Below, piece after piece: positions 8,736 through 17,256 of a stretch of DNA of 64,000 bases (its first letter is position 1; each line of letters opens with the position of its first letter). A program made the translations under genes and the position numbers. The stretch is taken from contig NZ_CP129971.1 in NCBI RefSeq assembly GCF_030503855.1, positions 999,501-1,063,500 on the forward strand, written 5' to 3'. The notes beneath the pieces were generated by a model, which had not been told where the DNA came from, did no database searches, and saw nothing but the letters and a program-made list of their open reading frames with translations. The stretch is from Marivirga salinae. GTDB lineage: Bacteria > Bacteroidota > Bacteroidia > Cytophagales > Cyclobacteriaceae.

Positions 8736-8764
8736 AAATGCACACGTTTATTCGTGTGCATTTT
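8736..8764 (+). terminator. Intrinsic terminator of the aldehyde dehydrogenase gene
   Basis: AAATGCACACG and CGTGTGCATTT form an 11-base-pair stem around a six-base loop, ending in T residues. Confidence 0.9.
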
Positions 8765-8831
8765 CTATATTGAATTGTTTTTAAAGAATATTGATTTTAT
8801 TAACTTGTTCCAAAATTAAAAATTATTCAAT

Positions 8832-9239
8832 ATGAGTAAGTATCATTCTGTCATGTTAATCGATGATAATGAAATCGATAATTTGATTAACCAGAAAATG
8901 GTTGAAGCTGCAGGCTTGTCTAAATATATATACACACACACAGGTGCAAAAAGTGCCATAGAATTTTTAAAAAATATTGAGCAATTGGGAGATGATATTG
9001 TCTCCAGTGTTCTACCTGATATCATTTTCTTAGATATAGATATGCCATTAATGGATGGTTTTCAGTTTTTAGAGGAATTCAATAAATTGAAAGATAGCAC
9101 TAGAGAAAAATGTAAAATTATAATGCTAACTTCTTCTATCAATCCACAAGACGTTAGCAAATCCAAAAAATATGATGCCGTTAAAAAATATCTGAATAAA
9201 CCTTTGTCTCAGGAGAGCTTAACTGATTTATCTATTTAA
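8832..9239 (+). CDS. Receiver-only response regulator (CheY-like)
   Basis: The 135-residue protein is a lone REC domain with acidic pocket DDNE (11-14), phosphoacceptor Asp68 in FLDIDMPLMDG, the conserved Thr in MLTSS and the Lys in LNKPLS near residue 124. There is no output domain. It resembles the small REC proteins that Bacteroidota pair with hybrid or PAS histidine kinases, passing phosphate or binding a partner. No kinase is adjacent; the nearest is the PAS kinase at 17.3 kb. Own terminator shared with ndk. Confidence 0.9.
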   Translation: MSKYHSVMLIDDNEIDNLINQKMVEAAGLSKYIYTHTGAKSAIEFLKNIEQLGDDIVSSVLPDIIFLDIDMPLMDGFQFLEEFNKLKDSTREKCKIIMLTSSINPQDVSKSKKYDAVKKYLNKPLSQESLTDLSI

Positions 9240-9255
9240 CTAAAAAAATTATCAC

Positions 9256-9292
9256 AAAAAAAGCCATTTGAGTTTATCAAATGGCTTTTTTT
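9256..9292. terminator. Bidirectional terminator between the response regulator and ndk
   Basis: GCCATTTG/CAAATGGC stem around a seven-base loop, flanked by A7 and T7, so it can serve the + gene and the convergent ndk gene. Confidence 0.93.
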
Positions 9293-9313
9293 ATGGATTA
9301 TCTAAAGTCTATA

Positions 9314-9733
9314 TTAAAACTTTTCAATATCAGCAAAGAAGAAACTTCCTTCAATTTGCGCATTTTCATCAGAATCAGAACCGTGAACTGCATTTGCTTC
9401 TATAGAGGTAGCAAATATTTTCCTAATAGTGCCTTCTTCTGCATCTGCAGGATTAGTAGCGCCTATTAATTTTCTGAAATCTTCTACTGCATTGTCTTTT
9501 TCCAAGATCATAGCAACAATATTTCCTCCTGACATATAAGCAACTAAGTCTTTATAAAAAGGACGTTCTTTATGAACAGCATAAAACTGTCCGGCTCTTT
9601 CCTCGCTTAATTTGGTCATTTTCATAGATACAATTCGGAATCCACCTTCCTCAATCATTTTAGTAATTGCGCCTATGTTATTTTCGCCCACTGCATCGGG
9701 CTTAATCATCGTAAATGTTCTGTTTCCAGCCAT
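9314..9733 (-). CDS. ndk: Nucleoside diphosphate kinase
   Basis: Transfers the gamma-phosphate between nucleoside triphosphates and diphosphates through a phosphohistidine. The 139-residue protein shows [10 protein letters not shown] (9-18), the Kpn-loop-region residues and the active-site His117 in [14 protein letters not shown]. Length matches the family. Single gene on the minus strand, convergent with the response regulator and divergent from nrnA, with its own -7 promoter element. Confidence 0.98.
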   Translation of the reverse strand: MAGNRTFTMIKPDAVGENNIGAITKMIEEGGFRIVSMKMTKLSEERAGQFYAVHKERPFYKDLVAYMSGGNIVAMILEKDNAVEDFRKLIGATNPADAEEGTIRKIFATSIEANAVHGSDSDENAQIEGSFFFADIEKF

Positions 9734-9768
9734 TGTGTTAAATTTATTGATTTGAATATTTTATGATG

Positions 9769-9776
9769 CAAATTTA
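9769..9776 (-). promoter_or_regulatory. ndk promoter -7 element
   Basis: TAAATTTG on the minus strand, a perfect TAnnTTTG match, 35 bases before the ndk ATG. No clear TTG at the -33 position was seen. Confidence 0.5.
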
Positions 9777-9927
9777 AAGGATTAATCTGATATGAAATAT
9801 TATATTTCCTTAAACTCAAAATGAATTCATTTTTTTCACAATGACTCAGTCATTTAGCTGTTTGTTTTTCATGATTTTCTTGTCAACTTTGCAGATCAAT
9901 TTAATCCCCTTAGGGTTAATCTGATTC

Positions 9928-10971
9928 ATGCAGGATATATTAAAACTAAAAGAGGTATTAGAAACACCTCGAAATATTGTAATTACAACCCATCAAAAAC
10001 CAGATGCAGATGCATTGGGAAGTAGTTTAGGGATTTATAATTACCTAATAAAGACTGGGCATAAAGCTACAGTGATTACGCCTACTGATTACCCGAATTT
10101 TTTAAATTGGATGAAAGGTAATGAGAATGTAATCGTCTACAATGAAAATGGCAACGAGGAAAAATCAAAAAAACTTGTGGCAGAGGCGGATCTTATTTTC
10201 TGCTTAGATTTTTCTAACCTAAAAAGAATCAATGAATTAGGAGAGGCAGTTGCAGCATCCAAGGCCAATAAAGTTTTAATTGATCACCATCGTGACCCTG
10301 ATGATTTTGCTGAATACGTCTATCATGATGTAGATTCTGCCTCTACAGCTCAATTGATTTTTAAATTGATTAAGCTTTTTGGAGATAAAGAACAGGTAGA
10401 TAACGATACGGCAGATTGTTTATATGCTGGAATCATGACAGATACTGGTTCTTTTAAACATCCAAATACCACACAGGAAGTCCATGAAATTGTAGCGGAA
10501 CTAATCAGCTTAGGAGCAAATAATTCAGAAGTTTCACGATTAATATACGATACTAACTCCCTAGATCGTTTGAAATTCTTAGGCTTTGCTTTGAGTGAAA
10601 GACTCCAGGTTTTTGAAAAAGAACATGCAGCTTATTTCGCAATTTCAATGGAGGATTTGAAAAAATTTAATTCCAAAAATGGAGATACTGAAGGTTTGGT
10701 GAATTATGCCTTATCCATTGATGGAATTACAATGGCAGCTCTTTTTACGGAAACAGAAGATGGAACAAAGTTATCTTTAAGATCTATTGGTGATTTTGAA
10801 GTGAATGCGCTAGCAGGAGAATATTTTAAAGGTGGCGGACATAAAAATGCTGCCGGTGGAAAAGTTGAAAAGAGCTTAGAAGAAACTGTCAATTTATTTG
10901 AAAAAATCATTAAAGAATACGCAAAACAATTACAGAACAGAGAAAAAATAGAAGTTTATGAACAATTATAA
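9928..10971 (+). CDS. nrnA: DHH-DHHA1 phosphoesterase, NrnA-like (oligoribonuclease / pAp phosphatase)
   Basis: Family members degrade short oligoribonucleotides and dephosphorylate pAp. The 347-residue protein has the metal-binding motifs DADALGS (26-32), a Asp in LIFCLDFSN (91-96), DHH at 119-121 and TDTGSF, then a DHHA1 domain ending in GGGHKNAAGG. The start is the first ATG and matches family length. The next gene overlaps its end by 14 bases, so it heads an operon with the FKBP lipoproteins; in flavobacteria an NrnA-like gene is, as I recall, also found beside the gliding protein GldI, an FKBP lipoprotein. Confidence 0.92.
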   Translation: MQDILKLKEVLETPRNIVITTHQKPDADALGSSLGIYNYLIKTGHKATVITPTDYPNFLNWMKGNENVIVYNENGNEEKSKKLVAEADLIFCLDFSNLKRINELGEAVAASKANKVLIDHHRDPDDFAEYVYHDVDSASTAQLIFKLIKLFGDKEQVDNDTADCLYAGIMTDTGSFKHPNTTQEVHEIVAELISLGANNSEVSRLIYDTNSLDRLKFLGFALSERLQVFEKEHAAYFAISMEDLKKFNSKNGDTEGLVNYALSIDGITMAALFTETEDGTKLSLRSIGDFEVNALAGEYFKGGGHKNAAGGKVEKSLEETVNLFEKIIKEYAKQLQNREKIEVYEQL

Positions 10972-11893
10972 GAAGTTATCATTCGTATTATTCTTATCGC
11001 TTACTTTAGTTTGGGCATGTAATAATGAGAAAAAATTAGAAACACCAGAAGGCGTTGAATATGTCTTGATTGACTCTAATGATGGTGAAAGTTTAGAAGA
11101 AGGAGATTATGCAATTTTTTCATTGCGTTTAGAAGACAGCAAGGACTCTGTTTTGCTTAATAGCGAAGAAGTGGGAGAATTACCTATTCTAGTTGAAGAT
11201 TCAGTATTATCAACAAGAGGTCCTTTGTTCTCAATTTTAAAAGGATTAAAAATTGGAGATAGTATCAAAACTAAATTAACTGCTAGCGAGGTGTTTACTC
11301 AAGGCTTCAGGCAACCAGTTTCACCAGATATGGAAAAGACTGAGAGACTAACTATATATGCAAAAGCTATTCAAAAATTTGATACAGCTGGATTTATGGA
11401 ATGGCAACAGCAAAAGAAAAGCGAAGCTATGCAAAGAATGCAGAAAGAAGCTGAAGAACAGAAAGGGATTGATGATGAGTTAATTAAGGATTTCTTGTCA
11501 GAAAATAATATTGAAGCAGAGAAAACGGAGTCTGGTTTATATTACATGATCACTAAAGGAACCTCTGGCGAGAAGCCAGAAGCGGGAGATACTGTGAAAG
11601 TAAATTATGTAGGTAAATTAATGGATGGAACTGTTTTTGACACTTCTTATGAAGATGTAGCAAAAGAAGCAGGTGTATATAATGAGCAAAGAGAATATGC
11701 TCCAATTGAAATTCCGATTGGAAAAGGAAGAGTTATTAGAGGATGGGATGAAGGTATCATGTTATTGAATGAAGGTAGTGAAGCTACATTGTATATTCCA
11801 TCAGGCTTAGCTTATGGACCGAGAGCAGCAGGTGCTGCTATTCCAGCAAACTCTACATTGATTTTTGATGTTGAGCTAGTGGAGGTAAAATAA
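10958..11893 (+). CDS. FKBP-type peptidyl-prolyl isomerase lipoprotein with two FKBP-fold domains (GldI-like)
   Basis: Catalyses proline isomerisation on exported proteins, probably in the periplasm or at the outer membrane. The 311-residue protein has a lipoprotein signal with lipobox LVWAC (Cys21). Residues 35-150 look like a degenerate FKBP fold (FSILKGLKIGDSIKTKLTA), followed by a charged helical spacer and a canonical FKBP domain (about 190-311) keeping the FD pair in GTVFDTS, Trp in RGWDEG, Tyr in AYGPRA and the closing FDVELVEV. It overlaps nrnA by 14 bases and is followed at once by two more FKBP genes. Similarity to GldI is plausible from architecture and context but not proven. Confidence 0.9.
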   Translation: MNNYKKLSFVLFLSLTLVWACNNEKKLETPEGVEYVLIDSNDGESLEEGDYAIFSLRLEDSKDSVLLNSEEVGELPILVEDSVLSTRGPLFSILKGLKIGDSIKTKLTASEVFTQGFRQPVSPDMEKTERLTIYAKAIQKFDTAGFMEWQQQKKSEAMQRMQKEAEEQKGIDDELIKDFLSENNIEAEKTESGLYYMITKGTSGEKPEAGDTVKVNYVGKLMDGTVFDTSYEDVAKEAGVYNEQREYAPIEIPIGKGRVIRGWDEGIMLLNEGSEATLYIPSGLAYGPRAAGAAIPANSTLIFDVELVEVK

Positions 11894-11894
11894 T

Positions 11895-12434
11895 ATGAAA
11901 AAAATATTTTTTTTAATGGTAATTGGGGTGGTTTCCACCTTGATTACTTCCTGCGATGATGATTGTGAAAATCAAAGAGGTGAATGTCCAGATGAACAAT
12001 TGGCAGAAGATGTTGCGAAAATAGAAAATTATTTAGAAGAGAATAATTTAACAGCGCAACGAAATAACGCTTACGATTTATTCTATATTATTGAAGAAGA
12101 AGGAAATGGAATCAATCCAGAAAATGGCCAATTAGTTCAAGTGAATTATGTTGGCAGATTTCTGGATGGTGAAGTATTTGATACTTCCATTGAATCTGTG
12201 GCTAAGGAAGCTGGGCTTTATAGTGAGACAAGAGAATATAAGCCTTTCGAATTTACGCTTGGTGATCGCCAAGTAATTTTGGGTTGGGATATTGGTATAA
12301 AATTATTAGAAGAGGGCTCTAAGGCTACATTGATTTTACCTTCTTATTTAGGATATGGTTATAGAGGAAATCCTTCAATACCACCCAATACTGTATTGCT
12401 ATTTGAAGTGGAATTAGTCAATATCGTTGATTAA
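11895..12434 (+). CDS. FKBP-type peptidyl-prolyl isomerase lipoprotein
   Basis: A 179-residue exported prolyl isomerase with lipobox LITSC (Cys20) and one canonical FKBP domain (about 75-178): the FD pair in GEVFDTS, Trp in LGWDIG, Tyr in LGYGYRG and IPPNTVLLFEVEL. It shares with the preceding gene an insertion between strands (VAKEAGLYSETREY versus VAKEAGVYNEQREY), which indicates local duplication. It starts one base after the preceding stop and its own stop abuts the next ATG. Confidence 0.92.
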   Translation: MKKIFFLMVIGVVSTLITSCDDDCENQRGECPDEQLAEDVAKIENYLEENNLTAQRNNAYDLFYIIEEEGNGINPENGQLVQVNYVGRFLDGEVFDTSIESVAKEAGLYSETREYKPFEFTLGDRQVILGWDIGIKLLEEGSKATLILPSYLGYGYRGNPSIPPNTVLLFEVELVNIVD

Positions 12435-12956
12435 ATGAAAAACTCAGAAATGTTAAGAAATATATACCAATTTGCTTTGTGTCTGGTGGTCATAATGATT
12501 ACTTCATGCGATGGAGGTCAAGTAGACTGTGGTAGTAGACCGGAATTAAATGTGGATCAAGGTCAATTGGACAGCGAGATCGCTGAAATTGAAGCTTATC
12601 TTGAAGGTCAAAGTATAGAATATGAAACTGATCCTTCAGGAATTAGATATACTGTGATTGAGGCTGGTACTGGTGAAGGGCCAAATTATTGTGCAACAGT
12701 TTCTATTGATTATACAGGTAGAGAACTGGGCAGTACAGAAAATTTTATATCAGGAATTGATGCTCAAATTCCACTTAGAAACAATAGTGTTGTACCTGGT
12801 TTTAAAATAGCTATTGCAAATATGAATAGAAATGCAGAGTATAAAGTGTATGTACCTGCTTCTTTATTAACAGTAAAAGGAATTAGCCAACCTCAGCCAG
12901 CAAATTTACCGTTAGGAGAAAATGTAGAATTCAGAATAAGGTTGACTAGTTATTAA
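12435..12956 (+). CDS. Degenerate FKBP-fold lipoprotein
   Basis: A 173-residue exported lipoprotein with lipobox MITSC and an FKBP-like domain (about 65-173) recognisable from TVIEAGTGEGP, VSIDYTGRELG, VVPGFKIAIANM and the closing EFRIRLTSY. Key catalytic-pocket residues of active FKBPs are missing: the FD pair is replaced in the STENF region, the pocket Trp is Phe in PGFK, and the Tyr of the YG motif is absent. It therefore probably binds rather than isomerises (inference). Third in a tight series, starting directly after the second FKBP stop. Confidence 0.75.
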   Translation: MKNSEMLRNIYQFALCLVVIMITSCDGGQVDCGSRPELNVDQGQLDSEIAEIEAYLEGQSIEYETDPSGIRYTVIEAGTGEGPNYCATVSIDYTGRELGSTENFISGIDAQIPLRNNSVVPGFKIAIANMNRNAEYKVYVPASLLTVKGISQPQPANLPLGENVEFRIRLTSY

Positions 12957-12960
12957 TTTT

Positions 12961-13539
12961 ATGAAAATCTGTTTTGCGACAAACAATCCAAACAAAATTA
13001 AAGAAGTAGCTCAGCTTTTAGGGGAGGATTTCCAATTGGTTGGCCTTAAAGAGATAGGTTGCAATGAAGAGTTGAGAGAAGACCAAAGCACTCTTGAAGG
13101 TAACGCACAGCAAAAGGCTGAGTATGTGTTCGATCACTACAACATTAATTGTTTTGCTGATGATACTGGATTGGAGATAGAAGCTTTAAATAGTGAGCCT
13201 GGCGTTTTTTCAGCTCGCTATGCAGGTCCTCAGCGTTCAGATAAAGATAACATGGCGCTAGTTTTGGAAAGATTAAGTGCTTCAACTAATAGAAAAGCTA
13301 GATTTAGAACGGTAATTAGTGCTTTCATTGATGATCAAAAGCATTTCTTTGAGGGAATTGTGGAAGGAGAAATAGCAAATGAATACAATGGAGACAAAGG
13401 CTTTGGCTACGATCCCATTTTTATTCCAAAAGGATATTCACAAACTTTTGCTCAAATGAGCCTTGAAGAAAAAAACAAAATTTCCCATAGGGCAATTGCA
13501 GTGAGAAAGTTGGTCGATTTTTTACAAACAAATTCTTAA
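12961..13539 (+). CDS. rdgB: XTP/dITP diphosphatase (HAM1/RdgB family)
   Basis: Hydrolyses dITP, XTP and other damaged purine nucleoside triphosphates to keep them out of DNA. The 192-residue protein has the start motif CFATNNPNKIKEV (3-15), ADDTGLEI with the catalytic Asp (about 66-73), EPGVFSARYAG, GFGYDPIF and the closing KNKISHRAIA. Length matches the family. Separated from the upstream FKBP gene by four bases, so it is probably co-transcribed with it. Confidence 0.96.
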   Translation: MKICFATNNPNKIKEVAQLLGEDFQLVGLKEIGCNEELREDQSTLEGNAQQKAEYVFDHYNINCFADDTGLEIEALNSEPGVFSARYAGPQRSDKDNMALVLERLSASTNRKARFRTVISAFIDDQKHFFEGIVEGEIANEYNGDKGFGYDPIFIPKGYSQTFAQMSLEEKNKISHRAIAVRKLVDFLQTNS

Positions 13540-13555
13540 AAACAGTTTAAAACAG

Positions 13556-13563
13556 TAGTTTTG
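13556..13563 (+). promoter_or_regulatory. udk promoter -7 element, 5 bases from the ATG
   Basis: TAGTTTTG matches TAnnTTTG exactly and ends five bases before the udk ATG, predicting a start of transcription at or beside the initiation codon. Confidence 0.6.
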
Positions 13564-13568
13564 CACTC

Positions 13569-14186
13569 ATGAACAATCCATTCATTGTAGGTATCACAGG
13601 AGGAAGTGCATCAGGAAAAACTATGTTTCTGAAAAGTTTACTCGATCATTTCTCTAAAGATGAAATCTGTCTGGTTTCCCAAGACAATTATTACAAAGAT
13701 CGACATTTACAGCCAAAGGACGACAACGGAGTAGAAAACTTTGATACTCCTCAGTCTATTGAGTTTGATGATTACGCCCGTGATATCAAAATGCTCAAAG
13801 AAGGAAAACCTGTAAGCCGAAAAGAATACACTTTCAATAATCCTGATATTGTTCCCAAGATGTTAGAATTTAAACCTTCCAAAATTATAGTAGTGGAAGG
13901 TTTATTTGTTTTCTACTTTCCCGAACTAATTAAATTATTGGATTTGAAAGTATTTATTGATGCTAAAGACTATGTAAAGCTCAAAAGGCGTATTATGCGT
14001 GATAATACAGAACGTGGTTATGATTTGGACGATGTTCTATATCGATATGAAAAACATGTGGCGCCTACTTATGAGAAATATATCGATCCTTTTAAATATG
14101 ATGCAGATGTTATTATCCCAAATAATAATAAATTTGATAAAGGCTTAGAAGTTTTAGTATCTTACCTAAAAAATATGAGTTCATGA
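13569..14186 (+). CDS. udk: Uridine kinase
   Basis: Phosphorylates uridine and cytidine in pyrimidine salvage. The 205-residue protein has the P-loop GGSASGKT (11-18), the SQDNYYKD segment (40-47), NFDTPQSIEFDD, IIVVEGLFVF and the lid RRIMRDNTERG. Length matches the family. Its stop overlaps the next start as ATGA, so the following KtrA/TrkA gene is translationally coupled. A -7 element lies directly before the ATG. Confidence 0.94.
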   Translation: MNNPFIVGITGGSASGKTMFLKSLLDHFSKDEICLVSQDNYYKDRHLQPKDDNGVENFDTPQSIEFDDYARDIKMLKEGKPVSRKEYTFNNPDIVPKMLEFKPSKIIVVEGLFVFYFPELIKLLDLKVFIDAKDYVKLKRRIMRDNTERGYDLDDVLYRYEKHVAPTYEKYIDPFKYDADVIIPNNNKFDKGLEVLVSYLKNMSS

Positions 14187-14875
14187 CCAATCGCTTTGCA
14201 GTAATCGGATTAGGACAGTTTGGAGAATCTATCGCCCGAACGTTGAGCGACAGTGGCGCAGAAGTTTTAGCCATTGATATTGACCTTGATAAGGTAGAGT
14301 CCATAAAGGATGATGTGGCCTATGCTGTAGCTTTAGATTCCACTGATGTTAAAGCCTTAAAGGCGCAAAACATCCAGGATATGGATGCGGTAGTAGTGGC
14401 AATTGGTGAAAATTTCGAAGGGCTTTTATTGACCACTGTTTTATTGTTGGAATTAGAGGTTGAGCGAATTATTGCGAGAGCAGCCAATGCTCAACAGCGC
14501 ATGATTTTGGAGAAAATGGGGGTAGAAGAAATCCTTTCACCTGAAGAAACAGTAGGTAAAACTGTGGCGGAAATGTTGCTACACCCAAATATGAAATCCT
14601 TCCTTCCTTTGCCTGATGATTACGAAATAGTAGAGATTAATACACCAAGCAGAGTAGTAGACCAAACCATCAGCGAAATAGGATTAAGGGAAAAATACAA
14701 CCTTAACTTGATTACAGTAAAAAGACTGTATGATGAAAAAGTAGAGGGTCAACTCCAGCAAGTAGAGCATATCATAGGTGTTCCTCGTGCTGATACATTC
14801 CTTAAAGAAACCGACATCATGATTCTTTTGGGCAAATCTAAGGATGTGAATAAGTTTATTGAGGTGAATAAGTAA
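14183..14875 (+). CDS. Potassium-transport regulatory subunit, KtrA/TrkA-like RCK protein
   Basis: Cytoplasmic nucleotide-gated regulator of a Ktr/Trk potassium channel. The 230-residue protein has an RCK-N Rossmann domain with GLGQFGESIA (8-17) and acidic ALDSTDVKAL, and an RCK-C domain (about 145-228, EIVEINTPSRVVDQTISEIGL ... ITVKR). It overlaps udk by four bases. No channel subunit (KtrB/TrkH) lies in the window, so the partner must be encoded elsewhere. Confidence 0.9.
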   Translation: MTNRFAVIGLGQFGESIARTLSDSGAEVLAIDIDLDKVESIKDDVAYAVALDSTDVKALKAQNIQDMDAVVVAIGENFEGLLLTTVLLLELEVERIIARAANAQQRMILEKMGVEEILSPEETVGKTVAEMLLHPNMKSFLPLPDDYEIVEINTPSRVVDQTISEIGLREKYNLNLITVKRLYDEKVEGQLQQVEHIIGVPRADTFLKETDIMILLGKSKDVNKFIEVNK

Positions 14876-15030
14876 GACTTTTTGGGTTACATTAATTGAG
14901 ATTTATTGTGCATAAAGGTTTTTGTGGACAGATTTCAATCCATATCTCTTAATTTTTAAGTTGATTTTTATACTTTTATTGTACAGATATATAATTAACC
15001 TCCTTTAACTGTCTACCTGACCTTTGATTT

Positions 15031-15456
15031 ATGAAAACATTTGTAATATTATTTTTCAGCTTTATAACTTTCCAACAATCTACTTCAACTATTGAAGGAA
15101 GATGGAAATTGGTTTCTTATGATGTAATAGAGATGATTCGACTTTCTCCTGGCTATGTTAATGGAGATGATTACACGAGAAGTCAAATTGAAAAGCAGTT
15201 TGATCTTATTTTATCAAAAGGTGAATACAATTTTGAAAAGGAGCAATTAGTTTACACTGATCTTGAAGGAGACAATATTAAGTATAGAAATGCAGAATAT
15301 TCGATTAATGCTGACACACTATTTATAAATGAAATTGACAGAGATTACAAAAGGAAAGCCTTTATTCGTTTTATAAATACTGACTCTTTGGTTCTAGCAC
15401 CAATTATTGAAGGAAAAGTTGGGAATTCTAATCTTATATTTAATAGAGAGCAGTAA
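15031..15456 (+). CDS. Small secreted lipocalin-like protein of unknown function
   Basis: A 141-residue protein with a hydrophobic signal peptide (MKTFVILFFSFITFQ, cleavage probably near residue 18) followed by a beta-rich domain beginning IEGRWKLVSYDVI, a pattern typical of the lipocalin-like (GxW) single-domain proteins of Bacteroidota. No cysteines and no catalytic motif are visible. It stands alone, flanked by a 155-base and a 112-base gap. Function unknown. Confidence 0.7.
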   Translation: MKTFVILFFSFITFQQSTSTIEGRWKLVSYDVIEMIRLSPGYVNGDDYTRSQIEKQFDLILSKGEYNFEKEQLVYTDLEGDNIKYRNAEYSINADTLFINEIDRDYKRKAFIRFINTDSLVLAPIIEGKVGNSNLIFNREQ

Positions 15457-15568
15457 TTATTTAATTGTATTATCAGTTATTTTTTGGCAGATATAATCAA
15501 ACCTCTATTTTTTTACTTTCTCACCTCTATTTTCCTTAAATTGCTCTTACCCAAATAATTTTTGAAGT

Positions 15569-16483
15569 ATGAAACAAAAAGTAGCCTTAGTCTTAGGGAG
15601 TGGTGGCGCTAGAGGAGTTGCACATATTGGCGTAATTGAAGCTTTGGAAGATAATGGATTTGAAATTTCTTCCATTTCGGGTTCCAGTATGGGGGCTGTA
15701 ATTGGCGGATTATATGCCGCTGGGAAAATGCAGGAATACAAAGAATGGGTCACTCATTTTGATAAAATCGATGTTTTTAAACTCTTGGATTTCACTCTTA
15801 GTCTACAAGGTGTGGTTAGGGGTGAAAAAGTGTTCAAAGAAATGCGAAAACTTTTGGGAGAATTTAATATTGAAGATTTTTCTATTCCATTTACAGCGGT
15901 AGCTTCCAACATAAGAACACAAAGAGAAGTACTTTTTTCTGAAGGAAATTTGATGGATGCTTTGCGTGCTTCCTGTGCGATTCCAACAGTAATGACTCCT
16001 GTATATCATGAAAATGAAGAAATTGTGGATGGTGGTGTACTAAATCCTATTCCGTTAAACAGAGTTAAAAGAAAAGAAGGTGATATATTAATTGCTGTAG
16101 ATGTCAATGCTGCTATTCCATTTGAGAAAAGGGTGGCGGTAACAGCCGAAGAAGTACAGCAGGACGAAAAGAACAAACAGTTTTTGGATGATTTTACTAA
16201 TAGAATTAAGAAGTTTTTCCCTTCCAACAGTCCAAAAGAAACCAACGCTATTCCTAAAAAGCTAGGTTATTTTGATCTTATGAATCGTTCTATTGATTTG
16301 ATGCAAGAGAAAATGACCAATTTGCAGATGGAACTCATTAAGCCTGATATGTTGGTTCAGATTTCCCGAAATTCATGTGGCACATTTGAATTTTATAAAA
16401 GCAATGAGCTAGTAGAATTAGGAAAGGAAGCATTTGAGAAATCTTACAACCAATATAAAAATGGATTGGAAACAACTGAATAG
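15569..16483 (+). CDS. Patatin-like phospholipase (RssA-type)
   Basis: Serine lipid acyl hydrolase with a Ser-Asp dyad. The 304-residue protein shows the oxyanion motif GSGGARG (10-16), nucleophile Ser40 in GSSMG and Asp154 in DGG. No signal peptide is present, so it is probably cytoplasmic or peripheral to the membrane. The C-terminal third (about 200-304) is charged and helical. The following methyltransferase starts 23 bases before its stop, so they are co-transcribed. Confidence 0.92.
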   Translation: MKQKVALVLGSGGARGVAHIGVIEALEDNGFEISSISGSSMGAVIGGLYAAGKMQEYKEWVTHFDKIDVFKLLDFTLSLQGVVRGEKVFKEMRKLLGEFNIEDFSIPFTAVASNIRTQREVLFSEGNLMDALRASCAIPTVMTPVYHENEEIVDGGVLNPIPLNRVKRKEGDILIAVDVNAAIPFEKRVAVTAEEVQQDEKNKQFLDDFTNRIKKFFPSNSPKETNAIPKKLGYFDLMNRSIDLMQEKMTNLQMELIKPDMLVQISRNSCGTFEFYKSNELVELGKEAFEKSYNQYKNGLETTE

Positions 16484-17078
16484 TGAGCTGGGTAATATTG
16501 ATCTTTATTGGTTAGATTTCATTCTAAAAGGATATTTGCCTGATGATGCTAAGGTTTTGGATGCCGGATGTGGTGAAGGAAGAAACCTGACATATTGCCT
16601 GAAAAATAACCTGGATATTTTCGGGATTGATCAAAATCCAGAAGCCATCAACTTTCTAAAGCTGATAGCCAAAAAATATAAACTGGGGGATTTAGATGCC
16701 CGATTCCAAGTCATGAAATTGGATAAAATTCTTTTTCCAGATTCTACTTTTGATATCATTATTGGCAGCGCTGTATTACATTTTGCTAAAAATGTAGCTC
16801 ATTTTAATATGATGATTAACGAGCTTATTCGTCTTTTAAAACCAAATGGTAAAATCTTTATTCGTACAATGACCGACCGTTATTTCCCTGAAAACATTGT
16901 GGAGTTAGAAGAAGGTGTTTTCCAATTCCAAAATAAACAAATCCGATTTGTGATAAACGCAGATGTTTTTGTAGAAAATCTGAGAGATCGACAGCTAGAA
17001 TTAATTGAGCCTTACAAAGAAGTTTTGGTTGAAAATAGGCATACTATGGGGACTTTTATGTTTCAAAAACAAATATAA
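16461..17078 (+). CDS. SAM-dependent class I methyltransferase
   Basis: A 205-residue methyltransferase of type-11 fold. Motif I is VLDAGCGEGRNL, followed by the acidic GIDQNPEAI strand end and motif IV/post-I region FDIIIGSAVLHF and LIRLLKPNGKIFIRT. The substrate is unknown. The start at 16461 (MDWKQLN) is preferred over an in-frame start 27 bases upstream, which would increase the overlap with the patatin gene to 50 bases. Context with a phospholipase could point to a lipid substrate, but this is weak. Confidence 0.85.
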   Translation: MDWKQLNSELGNIDLYWLDFILKGYLPDDAKVLDAGCGEGRNLTYCLKNNLDIFGIDQNPEAINFLKLIAKKYKLGDLDARFQVMKLDKILFPDSTFDIIIGSAVLHFAKNVAHFNMMINELIRLLKPNGKIFIRTMTDRYFPENIVELEEGVFQFQNKQIRFVINADVFVENLRDRQLELIEPYKEVLVENRHTMGTFMFQKQI

Positions 17079-17256
17079 AATACATCTTGTTTTATTACAT
17101 CCATTAAAACAATCAATTAAGCTCCTTTGTTATTTAATTGTATTTAGATATAGCTAATCAGACAATTTTGGTTTAAACAATACATCCACAAAAATTAGTT
17201 ACGTCTTGCATAATTAAAGAAATTTCGAAAAATAAGTATATTTACTGTTTATCAGT

